From: Haliclystus octoradiatus
Lineage: Eukaryota > Cnidaria > Staurozoa > Stauromedusae > Haliclystidae
Direction: 5' to 3'
NCBI GenBank assembly: GCA_916610825.1
Contig: OU744446.1
Location: 1 to 64,000, forward strand
DNA length: 64,000 nt
A model generated the notes under the pieces. It had not been told where the DNA came from and made no database searches. It saw only the letters and a list, made by a program, of their open reading frames with translations. Every line of letters begins with the position of its first letter. Position 1 is the first letter of the stretch. Below are positions 22,851 to 33,800 of the stretch, piece by piece. Position numbers and translations under genes: made by a program.

Positions 22851-23135
22851 TTAAAAGACATTTTTACTATCCAAAGCTTTCAATGAACTGACTAGGTTTA
22901 CAGGTTTACCGCTATCAAATATACGTACATAACATGGATTAAAATGAATGATTTTTATTTTTTGCTTTAAACGGTGTACTAGATCCCAATAGCGGGTTTT
23001 GCTCATTTCAAGTAGCATTTTTGCTTGTGGTTTCATTGTTTTAGGTAGCAGAGAAAGTGTTCTTTGTTCTACTACATCTTGATTTGCTTCTACAGGTGAC
23101 AAGATACTTGAATTCACGGGCATGTCATTTTGCAA
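22851..23135 (-). pseudogene. Polinton-associated ORF of unknown role
   Basis: 94 codons: LSLLPKTMKPQAKMLLEMSK is followed by a segment ending VNLVSSLKALDSKNVF. A small protein of the form 'LP---QRKAK-LL----- ... I-DLV-----' is a recurrent neighbour of integrase in Polinton-type elements, which is why I place it here. It is usually a little longer, and I cannot name its function. It lies between integrase and the ATPase on the same strand. Confidence 0.5.
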
Positions 23136-23383
23136 TTATGATGACGGCTTGGCAATGACTTGCGCCTTTTTCCATTTTAGCACATTTTCAGGACGCTTTT
23201 GAAACTCTGCCAACTCATTAGTAAAGGTTTAAACAACGATTGGTTGCGACAATCTACTTTATATAAATTATCTATTACAATGGTAAGTATGTGCTAAATG
23301 TGTTAGTATGATAATACCTCTAAATATAACGGAGGTAACATAACTCAAATATGGACATTATTCGGCCTAGTGGCCTTACTACA

Positions 23384-23440
23384 AGGACACAATTTGTCCA
23401 GCCTATATTTATAACCAAACAGTAGGACATAATTTGTCCA
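23384..23440. repeat. Two near-palindromic 16-mers, 40 bp apart
   Basis: GGACACAATTTGTCCA at 23385-23400 and GGACATAATTTGTCCA at 23425-23440. Each is a GGACA...TGTCC dyad and both lie downstream of the Polinton ATPase stop. They could be a regulatory site or a terminus remnant; the sequence alone does not say. Confidence 0.5.
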
Positions 23441-23473
23441 CTTGCTAATATAATACACTACACTGTTATTGTG

Positions 23474-23757
23474 CTATTTAACTAACTCTAATACAAACAC
23501 CCCATCCATAAAGTCACCAAAAATGATAATTGTATTTGTTTCTACGGTTGTCAGTGCTCCCAAATCATCAAGAATTCCTTCAATATATTGCACTGGCGCC
23601 TTGAGAGCTTCACCTGTCGAATGGTAGGTGATATCATCTCATCCATGTACGATAACAAATGAAGTATAAAATGGGATTTTCCACTACCTGTTCCACCGGA
23701 AACAATAGCTGTAAAGGGGTGAATTGGTTTGACTTCAGTGGGCAGCCTAAAGAACAT
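23474..23757 (-). pseudogene. Polinton genome-packaging ATPase (FtsK/HerA-like) remnant
   Basis: Begins MFFRLPTEVKPIHPFTAIVS and carries Walker A GGTGSGKSHF at about residues 22-31. After a frameshift near 23600 the reading continues APVQYIEGILDDLG and TNTIIIFGDFMDG. The latter is the Walker B region with the first acidic residue of the usual DD pair replaced by Gly. The frame ends at 23474, soon after Walker B, so the C-terminal half with the sensor region is missing. In Polintons this ATPase is thought to package DNA into the capsid. Confidence 0.85.
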
Positions 23758-24088
23758 CCTTGTTATTCACCTGCAGCTCTAAGATGTACGCCTATCAATA
23801 CGATGGGAAAGAGGTGAAACGTGCCAATCAATTGAAAATCAACAACAACAACAATAGCTTTTTCTATATAATTATTATCAATGAATGTCTGTGGATCAGT
23901 TTACGGATTCAGATTATGTATTCAGCTATTGGACAATGGTATCATCGTTTTAACTTATTGTTTAGCTAAATTATGAACGAGAGAAATAACAAAATAAACA
24001 GACAACTTTGTATATGTTAAATCAGGTTTTATTATTGTTAAAAAAAATGTGTGCATGAATGATTTAATTCAATGGATCTATGTGAATT

Positions 24089-24206
24089 TTTATTGTTATT
24101 GTTATTGTTATTGTTATTGTTTTGTTATTGTTATTGTTATTGTTATTGTTATTGTTATTGTTATTGTTATTGTTATTGTTATTGTTATTGTTATTGTTAT
24201 TGTTAT
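24089..24206. repeat. (TTATTG)n hexanucleotide repeat
   Basis: About 19 units of TTATTG with one irregular junction near 24120. It lies between two parts of the Polinton region. Confidence 0.95.
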
Positions 24207-24223
24207 CATTGTGTACATCCCAT

Positions 24224-25036
24224 ACACATACTTTTAAGACAATCCCATACTTTAAGTACCATTTGGTCGACAGAAGGAGGAATTATTTGACGTAATTGTC
24301 TGGTCAATACCATAATTTCAGAACCATCTCCATCAGCATTAATAGTTATCAGTTTATGTCCATTTGTGTGAGAATTCACTGGATGATGAATAAAACTTCT
24401 GGCAGGGTAACTTTTTCATACCCTGAAGAACTTTGATCACTTCTTCTAATTTCTCTGCGTCAGTAACAGTGTGACCTGATCCTTCTCTCGATGATGATGA
24501 TTTATTACCAACTTGCCCCCCATCAACTGATTGACTCATCATAATATAAACGTCATTTGAGAGACTCGATTTGTCACTGTGATCAAATGTTTTACTTGTT
24601 AATTGTAGATTTTCGGTACCTTGATTCTCAAGGTCTTTAAACGTTTTGCAAAACAAGATTCGTCTCAATTGTTATTAGGTTGTCGATCATTCGCACATTG
24701 TAGTAATTCAACCACTTTATTTTCAGGGACTCGAGGCTTTCTTTGTCGATGGGGATTTCCCCAGTTTGATAAAATTAACATTTTGTCGTTTCAATTCTTT
24801 GTCACTTTTAGCTTGTGTAACAGATCCACTAATATGGCGAGGCTTGTGAGATTTTCTTTTTTGTGTTTTGAAGGCTAAATCACCTCAATGATTGAAATAT
24901 CATCGTCATCCGTCTTGTCTGGAACAATTGGCCGACTTTTTACTTCAGTTGGTTTATTCATCAGCGAATCAAGCATTTCGTATTCTGACGCAGTATATGG
25001 TGTGACAATGAATTCCAAATCATCCATTGGAGACAT
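24224..25036 (-). pseudogene. Unassigned coding remnant at the right part of the Polinton
   Basis: Minus-strand frames joined by stops. The first, from an ATG at 25036, reads MSPMDDLEFIVTPYTASEYE and ends DDDDISIIEVI about 54 codons later. Further fragments follow, including 24354-24668 (Ser-rich, ending QKFYSSSSEFSHKWT) and, in another frame, INADGDGSEIMVLTRQLRQ. Position and strand agree with the other Polinton genes, but I do not recognise a family. It could be a structural or accessory gene of the element or an unrelated insertion. Confidence 0.35.
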
Positions 25037-25740
25037 AATGCATAAACAACTCAACTGCTATACCTTGCATCAAATTGAAATAAAATGAAATGATTTTCAA
25101 GCGACCCTTTTATAGCAATGTATGATTGATGTGTTTTTAAGGTCACTCTCTAGTCTAATTTTGGGAAAAAATAAAATTTTGTTGAGTTTGAGCTTTTCTT
25201 GTTTTTAGTAAGTATAATTATTAAGGAACATGATTCTGAATTTTTTTTACTACAAAACGAACGAAAAACTACAAAATAATACATTTTCAAAGATCATACC
25301 TAGCATTTCTTGTTGTTTTCATGCTTTTTTGGTCCATTTCGTGCAAAACATTGCAAATTTGGAAAAAAATGGTAAATTTTGGTCATTTTTAAGCATAAGA
25401 CATTCATTTTGTTGGTAATTTATCGCTGTTTCCAATTTTTCAGGCCATTTTGTTGTAGCCTCTGCCATTCAATCGATATTGGCTTCTAAATGAGACCTTG
25501 ACCAACACCCTATCAGACAATGGAATTTCTAAACATCAAGTCGCTCCAATATTCCAAACAAAAGGTTTTTTTTATATTGTCCAATAGAAGTGCTGTATTG
25601 AAGCTACTTCCACACTGCATTCAAAAGGGTTCAAAAGTGATAGTTTTTCACGAATGTAATCGTTTTGAAGTAGTTTTTATTGCTTTCAACTGTGTATCCG
25701 AAGCCTTGAAATATTTATTGATTTCTTTTTCGTGTTTATA

Positions 25741-27519
25741 ATGTCTTCTGGTGATTCATCAAATGTTAGAAGGAAATTTTCTGTCAAAAGGAGGTGTAAA
25801 AGGAAGTTATTTCCAGCTAAAAAATCCCTCAACGAAAAACAACAGGAATCAGCTGATTTTGATGAGCAACCTGGAGCAAGCTCGAAAAAACTGAAGTTAT
25901 CAGAAAAAGATATTATAGTTGAGGATAAATGTCATGGATTCAGGCTTGTCAATTTAAAACTACTTGAATTATTGATCAATGAAGCTTCGATTTGTAAATC
26001 ATGCAAACAAGGGAGACTATGTCTACAAGAAGACTCATCAAGAAAAATGGGTTTGTCTTCCATGATTATGCTAACCTGTGAATCATGTTCAGCTATCACT
26101 GAATCATACACCTCCCCTATAGCTGAAGGATCTAGAGGTTATGAGATCAACAGAAGAGCTGTATTTGGAATGTCAGAAATTGGTGGTGGCAAAACTTCAC
26201 TCGAAAAGTTATGTGCAATTCTGAATATGCCCGAAGCAATGACTGAAACCTCCTACATAGACAATTTGAACATTGTGAAAGAGTCTCTTGAAAAATGCGC
26301 ATCATCCAGTATGCTAAATGCAGCTAAAGAGGAGCATAACTTGCAGGATGTACAGCAAAGAAAAATTGCTGACTGTAAAGCTATGTTCGATGGGTCATGG
26401 CGCAAACGGGGCTTCTCCTCCCTGCAAGGAGTTGTCACAGCTATATCGGTTGAATCAGGCAAAGTTCTAGACTACGAAAGCATGAACAAATTGTGCCCTT
26501 CTTGTTCACGTTGGGGCTCAAAACCTGAAAGTTTAAAAAAACAATCCTGGAATGCAAATCATATATGCCCAGTAAACTATGATGGGTCTGCCCCTTCCAT
26601 GGAGCCGGAAGGTATAAAGCGAATGTATGAAAGATCGGTAAAGGATAAGAAACTCAGATATACGGGATATATTGGTGATGGAGATAGTAAGTCGTTCTCC
26701 ACTATAAAAGAAAGTATGCCTTATGGGAATAAAATTGACATTAAAAAACATGAATGCGTCGGACATGTTCAAAAGCGCATGGGCAACGCTTTGCGAAAAT
26801 TGAAAACACAATGGGGGAAGAAGAAATTGCCTGATGGTAAAACTATTGGTGGACGTGGTAGGCTGACAAAAGACCTTATAGGTAAGCTGCAAATATATTA
26901 TGGTCTGGCTATTAGAAGAAATAAAAATAACTTAGAAGCAATGAGAAAAGAGGTTTGGGCTGGTCTATATCACACAGCTTCGACAAATGATAAACCACAG
27001 CACCAGAACTGTCCAACTGGGAAAGAATCATGGTGCAAATACCAAAAAGCTGTTGCCAATAAAGAAACGTACTCCCATGTTAAAACTATACCTGAGTCCA
27101 TTGTAGCTGTCCTGAAACCTACATATGAAAGATTGGGCAAAGACGAAATACTTGAAGGATGTCTTGGTGGCTATACGCAAAATTCTTGTGAGGCGCTGAA
27201 TCATCTTATCTGGTCTAGATGTCCTAAAGGTGTGTCATCTGGGAGAGCTCACCTCGATGCTGCTTGTGCTAGTGCAGTTACTGTATTCAATGATGGAACC
27301 TCAGCCTTAAATAATGTGTTAGTGGCCATGGGAGTAGCACCAGGACAATTCATGTTGGCGCAAACACGTAAGATTGACCAGAAAAGAATTCGTGAAAGTG
27401 ATAGAAATGCATCAACCATCCAAAAAAAAATCAGACAAGCACAGAGACAGTCGAAAAAAGCAGTAGAGGATGAGGTATTAGAGGAAGAAGGAGTTGCTTA
27501 TGAAGCAGGTGGTTTTTAA
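25741..27519 (+). CDS. Mutator-like (MULE) transposase, apparently intact
   Basis: 592 codons from the ATG at 25741 to the stop, with no frameshift. The N-terminus is basic (KFSVKRRCKRKLFPAKK), followed by a zinc-binding segment (CKSCKQGRLCLQ, CESCSA). The DDE-like core has FDGSWRKRGFSSLQGVVTAI (first Asp), a Cys/His cluster CPSCSRWG...HICPVNYDGS, YIGDGDSKSF (second Asp), ECVGHVQKRMGNALR, and NSCEALNHLIW with a candidate Glu. The C-terminus is a basic helix and ends GVAYEAGGF. This matches the 'Mutator-like transposase' family found as single-ORF genes in many invertebrates. Residue assignments are from pattern, not alignment. I could not find terminal inverted repeats or the 9-bp target duplication, so mobility is unproven. 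Confidence 0.85.
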   Translation: MSSGDSSNVRRKFSVKRRCKRKLFPAKKSLNEKQQESADFDEQPGASSKKLKLSEKDIIVEDKCHGFRLVNLKLLELLINEASICKSCKQGRLCLQEDSSRKMGLSSMIMLTCESCSAITESYTSPIAEGSRGYEINRRAVFGMSEIGGGKTSLEKLCAILNMPEAMTETSYIDNLNIVKESLEKCASSSMLNAAKEEHNLQDVQQRKIADCKAMFDGSWRKRGFSSLQGVVTAISVESGKVLDYESMNKLCPSCSRWGSKPESLKKQSWNANHICPVNYDGSAPSMEPEGIKRMYERSVKDKKLRYTGYIGDGDSKSFSTIKESMPYGNKIDIKKHECVGHVQKRMGNALRKLKTQWGKKKLPDGKTIGGRGRLTKDLIGKLQIYYGLAIRRNKNNLEAMRKEVWAGLYHTASTNDKPQHQNCPTGKESWCKYQKAVANKETYSHVKTIPESIVAVLKPTYERLGKDEILEGCLGGYTQNSCEALNHLIWSRCPKGVSSGRAHLDAACASAVTVFNDGTSALNNVLVAMGVAPGQFMLAQTRKIDQKRIRESDRNASTIQKKIRQAQRQSKKAVEDEVLEEEGVAYEAGGF

Positions 27520-27835
27520 TCCAATTACAACTAGAATATAGACAGATAAACATAAACTTTGACTTTGACCGCGATTTTCTCAATTTATGATTTAGAGCGA
27601 TTTTCAATGACCTTGACGGATGTAGCAAACTCATTTGTAAAGCTATTGCTTTCAAATTTGGATTATTTATTTATTACTGTATTATCCATGCAACTATAGT
27701 AACAGAATTTTTATAACATATCTAAATATTTTTTAATAAATTTTTTTTGAAACAATCGAGTTACAAATTTCGTGACGTCAAGTTACAAATCTGTTTTTTT
27801 TTTTATAACTTGCTAATTAAAAAATCTAATTCTAT

Positions 27836-27852
27836 AGTTGCATAATGCAACT
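27836..27852. repeat. 17-bp palindrome AGTTGCATAATGCAACT
   Basis: Perfect 8-bp arms around a central A, about 320 bp beyond the transposase stop. It may mark the edge of the MULE, but the left side shows no match. Confidence 0.5.
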
Positions 27853-27959
27853 CTTAAGGAATACTTGTACTGAATTTGGGGTCCAAAGCTACTTCCCCTG
27901 AACCTGGATCGTTGTCAGGCCAAAGGCTATATTTCGTGCGTTTTACACCAGAGAAGCTA

Positions 27960-28200
27960 TTTTTAGACCAAAATTTCGTTGCGTTTTTGGTAGTCGGGTT
28001 AATGGATCGTTGCGCTATTATCGGATATCGCTGTGCAATCATTGCGCCAAAACCGGTTCGTTGCACTAAACCAGGTTGTTGCGCAAATACCGGATTGGTT
28101 GACCGGACTGTTGCGCTAATACCGGATTGGTTGAACGGATCATTGCGCAAATCGTTGCGTTTTAACGAAGTTCCGGATCGTTGCGTCGTTGCGCCCATTG
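27960..28200. repeat. Degenerate minisatellite rich in CCGGAT and TTGCGC
   Basis: Repeats of the form CCGGATTGGTTGAACGGATCATTGCGCAAAT with variable units, for example TACCGGATTGGTTGA at about 28089 and 28120 and many TTGCGC or TTGCGT hexamers. The open + frame across it (27876-28250) is a by-product of the repeat. Confidence 0.65.
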
Positions 28201-28230
28201 TCTGCATCAGGACCCATCAAATACATCTAT

Positions 28231-29505
28231 TGTTAAGGCCAGACAAATGACACCTAGACAGCCAGACAGACATCTAGACAGAAAGATAGCTAGAAAAACG
28301 TCAAGACAGAGAGAGGAAAATCAGATAGAGGGGGTCTACACAGCAGATCGACATCTAGACAGCCAGTCAGACATCTAGTCATCTAGACAAACGTCAAGAC
28401 AGACAGGCAATAACTAAACAAAGGACGTCCTCACCACCCTACTGACATACAGACGTCTAGAGTGCCCTGCAGAAGCTTAGACAACTAGAGACACGTCTAG
28501 ACAGACATACAGTTAAGGGCAGACAAATGACATCTAGACAACAATATCGGCATCTGGGCAGCCAGACATATATTTAGAAAGCTAAACAGACATCTACACA
28601 GCCAAACAGTAAAGGCCAGACAAATCACCTCTCTACACCAGCTAGTCGACTAGACAGCCAGATATACATCTACAGAGCGAGACAGTTAAGGCCAAACAAA
28701 TCACACCAGACAGACGTCTAGACAGCCAGACAACTGTCAGTCATCTAGAAATCTGGAAGGACTTCTAGACATCACATAGACAGACAGACAGACTTCTGGA
28801 GATCCCTGCAGAAGCTTATGCAAGTATGCAGACAAAAAAATTACGTTTAGACAGGGAGAAAGAATTCGAGATATCCAGACAGACATCTAGAAAGCCAGAA
28901 GGATGTACAGATAGACCGACAGATGCCTAGATAGAAGGAAACGGCTGAACAATCTACGTACAGACAGACAGAAAAGGACATTTGGACATGGAAGAAGACG
29001 TCTATACAGACTTATAGAAAAAGATCTAGAAAGCTAGATAGACGTCTAGACAGACAGACAAGCATACAGACATCTAGACAAACTCCTAGACAGACAAACA
29101 GGCAAGGATCAGACAGCGGACGACTAGACAGCCATATAGAGATCTAGACAGCAAGACAGACATCTGGACAGGCTGAAAATCTTAGACAGCTAGTCAGACG
29201 TCTAGACAGCCACACATACGCCAGAAATACTTGAAGACAGAGACAGATGTTTAGACAGCCAGACAGAAATCTACGCAGCTAGACAAATGCCATGACTGAC
29301 AAACAAACATGGTCAGCCAGAGGACGTTTAGAAAGCCAGATCGAGATCTAGACAGCCACGCAGACATCTAGAGAGACATACAGTCGTCTTCTACAAAACT
29401 AAAAATACGTTTTAGACAGTCAGACAGCTCGATAGACGTCAAGAAAGACAGACAGCCAACGGTCAGACAGATGACGTCTAGACAGCCAGATAGATAGAAT
29501 ATGTA
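28231..29505. repeat. Subtelomere-type GACAG/TCTAGA repeat, island 2
   Basis: About 1.27 kb of GACATCTAGACAGCCAGACAGACGTCTAGACAG variants. A longer-range marker, (AG)TTAAGGCCAGACAAATGAC and variants, recurs at about 28231, 28511, 28606 and 28687. It is the same family as the telomere-adjacent stretch and the island at 39.3-39.9 kb. No coding. Confidence 0.85.
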
Positions 29506-29625
29506 TTTCAACCATTCAGGGTAGATTCAATTCGTACATGCTATTCATTTTTATGCATGTATAATCTAAACTTCAACAATAATATCATGGTAACCTTAGC
29601 TTGTAGTTAATAATAATATAGCCGA

Positions 29626-30085
29626 TGTAGAAACTAATTTACCATATTTGTTGTCATGGTAACTTGTTAATTCACATTGTCTTTGTCATCACCATAGTAA
29701 CATTAATATTGTCATACGGTCATACAGCACATGTCAAACTATTTCACATTCACTGTCATAGTTCCTGTCATGTTGTCAATTCACTAATGGTTATTTGTCT
29801 GTTGCCCTAATTTAGTGTTATATTGAGTGTCTGTATTGTGATTGGTCAACTTGTAATCATTGCTGTGTTTTAACTAATCTTGTGCTACACTTCCCATCCA
29901 CTGTTCGTCTTGGGGCCACATAGTACGGTCGTAATAGATTGTTATTAAAATTATACGCTGTAGTTTTCTCTTGGCCTACTTCTTGTCTTGTTGTTCTTGC
30001 GGTCTCAAGCGGACAGTCAAATACAGTTACAGTCCTCTGAAGTCAACGTTAGGCTTTGGAAAGCAAAGCAATTATCTCATTAACA
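29626..30085 (+). repeat. BEL-2 5' LTR
   Basis: 460 bp, TG...CA, matching 36437-36896. It includes GATTGGTCA near 29840, a CCAAT-box-like inverted ATTGG. It is expected to hold the promoter and polyadenylation site. Confidence 0.95.
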
Positions 30086-30813
30086 TGGTCCGTCTTTGGA
30101 ACCTGAATCAGTGGTAAGTTTTTTTTGTGCTTATTTGTTAGCACTCCTTGAGTAGTTATTTTAGTTTGTCTTTTAGCATACTAGACAAAAACAGAACGCC
30201 GTTTCTATTAGCCTGTATCTCAGATTAGATCAGGGATTGAAACAATCCTAGAGTTTTCTTTTGTGCATTGAAAGCACTTTAGAATAGAACGCAATTTTTT
30301 GATCAGTTTTCTTTGTGTTTTTTACAATTAAATTACGCATTAGAATATAACGCATTTTCAAGTTTCTTTTTACTTTCTGAATTAGTTTTTTGTTTATTTA
30401 GTAGACATCTTCTCTTCGAATATTCCTTTGTTTCCGATCGTTTGACTTTAATCGTGATATATATATATCGGCCCTCTTGCTTATTGGCACGATTCTTCAA
30501 TAATATTTACTCAACTTTTTAAATTATTTTTGCTAGCGTATTGTGTTGTTTTGCTCATTGGCTGCAGACTTTGATGCTTAAGAACATAATATAAGTCTAT
30601 GCCGCATAGCTTAGTAAAGATATAGTATATTCTGTGTGGGATATCAATCTGATTTTCTCTGATCTTTTGACGACTTTGGCCTGATATCAGCATTTAGGTC
30701 TACAACCAGGCTAGATGCCCAAAACAATGCTTCTTTGTTCTGCTTTTGTGTTTATTTTATTTTGTTAGGTTCCAGTACGTGGTAATAATTTGGTCTGGCT
30801 TGGTTGGCACAGC

Positions 30814-33800
30814 ATGAGCAAAAGTAAAGCAAAAGCAGAAATGTACTCGGTGAGTTCAGACGACTTTCTTCGGGAAGCAAACGAATTTGATCATGCGATC
30901 GCACAAGCCGCTAGGAATGTTTCCAAAGTAAATTCAGCAACAAGAAAATACATGATTACCAGGTTAGAGCGTTTGTTTTCAAGTTTAACTAATGCGACGT
31001 ACTCTTTAGCCCACGAATCTCCTACCGATATTTCTGTAGAAATAAGTGAGCAATACATTCATAGGGAGGCACTATTTTATCAAACTATCGATTTATTACA
31101 TTCAGTGACTCCTGAGTCACCAGGGTTAACAAGTTCTTTCGTAAATCAGGCTCGTCAATATTCTGATTCCGACGAGATGCGAAATAAATCTGCAGTTCCT
31201 AGAAATCCTAGCAATTTGCCTTCAGTAAGCAAACAAACACCGTCAAGTAGAAAAATTAAGCGACACCATGTCAACAAAGGCGGCGCTCCTTTAGATCAAA
31301 CAAATGTGTTAACAACTAATAAAAGCGAGTCAATTTTAGCATCAATTGCAGATGCGTTATCTGCAATGCAAATCAAGCTTCCCACGTTTTCTGGTATAGC
31401 CATTCAATATCAAGATTTTATTTCTTCCTTTAAAGCACAGGTTGATAGTAGGCATACGTTAAGTTCTGCAACAAAATTCCATCATTTAGTATCACATTTA
31501 TCACAAAATGCCTTGTCATCCGTAAACTCATTGCCTCGTGATGATGAAGGGTATGCAACAGCTTTATCAACATTAGACAAATTGTATGGAAACTCACACA
31601 AAATTGCTAGAGCACATTTAGATTTACTTTGTATTGATGAGCCAGTGTCGTATAAATTTCCGCTAGAAGTAGAACGGCTTTATCATCAATTATTAGCTGC
31701 TTCTTCCACCTTCGATAGATTGAAATATAATAATGATGTAAATTCTACATCCACGCTTTTGAAAATTATAGATCGTCTGCCTGAACATGCTCAGTATCGT
31801 TGGCGAAAACTGAACAATTCACAAAAAACTTTGGCCACTTTTCATGATTTGGTTTTATTCATGGAAAAGGAGACAGATTTTGTCAATGATCCAGTATGGT
31901 CACGTTTAAGTCACAAAGCAACGGTACATCCTTCCAAAAATATTTCTTCAATAAATGTTACCACCAATCAAAATTCTTCAAGTAGTAATAACCCTTTTTG
32001 TGTATTTTGTGATCAAAATCATAAATCTCGAAACTGCCCAAATACTGGTTTATCGCAAGATGAAATAATCAAAACTTTAAAAGATAATCAGCTATGTTTT
32101 CGCTGCTTTTCCCCTGGTCATTTTAGCCAGCGATGTTTTTCACGAACAATATGTTCCATCTGCAATAGAAGGCATCATACGTTTTTACACAAAAATGCTC
32201 CAACCTTTGTTCAGACTGCACCTGCAGCAGTCACCAATACTATTCATACTTCGTTAGCAGACAGTGCAAAAGTACTATTACCTGTTGTTGTTTTAGATGT
32301 AATCGGACCAAATGGATCCACTCAAGTAAATGCATTGCTTGACACAGGAAGTCAATTTACATTAATAAATGCATCTATATGCCAAAAATTAGGAATTGAA
32401 GGACATGTTGACACGTTGAATTTCAATACTGTGTCCAATACCAAAACTGTTCAACAGTGTGAACGGGTTACAGTCCCAGTAAAATCTTTGACCAAAAATT
32501 GTTTTCGATTGACCAATGTTGCATCCGTGAAAGGATTATTTTTACCTTATATTTCCAACATTCCTCCTTCTATAAAATCCCTTCCCCATATCGCAGAGCA
32601 TGTTTCTAATTTTGCTCAGGGACGCCTAGATATGCTGATTGGAGCCGATCACAGTGATCTCATCCTTCCAACAGAAACCATAAATGGAAGCTCTACTAAG
32701 GAGCCAATTGTCATAAAAACGCCTTTAGGGTGTTCTCTTTTAGGAGGGGAAAGTAGTTGCAAAAATTTAAGTTCTTCTGGTGGAATTAATGTGATTGCCA
32801 ATAATTTAGAAACTCCAACCCTACAATCCTTTTGGAACGCGGGTGATCTGTCAGAGGAATATTTTGGTTTGGATAAGCCATACTCCCAAGATGATCTTTT
32901 TGCTATACAAAATTTGAAGAGCTCGTTAAAAGTTGTAGAAGGGCATTTTCAAGCCGATCTTTTATGGAAAAAAGATTTTACAGGGTTACAAAATAACGAA
33001 ATAGTTGCCAAGAAACGTTTGTCTTCATTAGTTAGAAAATTTGAATTTGATCCTAAGTTCAAGGAAGATTACTGTAAGGTGATGCAAGGATATATCAATG
33101 ATGGTTGTGCAGCTCTAGTTCAAGATCCGTCTTTAAGTTCTCGTTATACACATTATTTACCCCATTTTGCTGTTTTTCATCCACGTAAACCAGATAAGCT
33201 GAGAATAGTTTTTGACGCTGCATGTAAATTTCGACAACAATCATTAAATGACCATCTTTTGTCTGGTCCTGATTTGTTAAATTCACTTGTAGGATGTCTG
33301 TTGCGCTTCAGAGAAAATCGATTCTGTGTCCTCAGTGATATCAAAGGCATGTTTCATTGTATCAAAGTAACGCCAGAACACACAGACGCCTTTCGTTTTC
33401 TTTGGTTTTTAGATAATGATTTTTCAAAACCTGCAGTATTTAAAATGCTTGTTCATGTTTTTGGGGCAATTAGTTCCCCAACTGTTGCAAATGAAGCTTT
33501 GCGCAGTATTGCCAACTTTGTTGAGGATCCAAACATTAAAGCAGCCATAAGGGACAACTTTTATGTCGATGATTTCCTTTACTCATCTGATGATTTACTA
33601 ATAATGAATGAGGTTGTGTCTAAATTGTATGTTTTATTGCAAAATTTTGGTTTTGTTTTGACCAAATGGATAACAAATGCACCATCTGTTTTAAAACATA
33701 TTCCTGATGTTGATAAATCTGCCACCCAGGTCAAATTAGATTTAGGGGAAGATGCTTCTCAAAGAACTTTAGGTGTTGTCTGGGACATTAAACAAGATAT

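Larger units (their letters stand above)
5545..25036 (-). mobile_element. Decayed Polinton/Maverick (adintovirus-like) element, interrupted by nested insertions
   Basis: Reading down the minus strand, the remains come in this order: an unassigned ORF region (24.2-25.0 kb), packaging ATPase, a conserved Polinton ORF, integrase, penton-like minor capsid, core-protein-like ORF, major capsid, adenain-like protease. All lie on one strand with no other coding between them once the retrotransposon insertions are removed. The penton gene is split into three collinear pieces by LINE-A and BEL-1, which shows that the left and right gene groups belong to one element. No protein-primed DNA polymerase B or terminal inverted repeats were found, so the true ends are uncertain. 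Every gene carries stops, frameshifts or deletions, so the copy is dead. Confidence 0.85.

Noticed and set aside
24049..24290. Two overlapping open frames rich in Ile/Val or Cys/Tyr
   Set aside because: Translations of the (TTATTG)n repeat.
25050..27850. Terminal inverted repeats for the MULE
   Set aside because: Flanks compared by eye on both sides; only weak AT-rich resemblances were found, so none is claimed.
27876..28250. 124-codon + frame
   Set aside because: Runs through a degenerate minisatellite; the repeated peptide has no domain.
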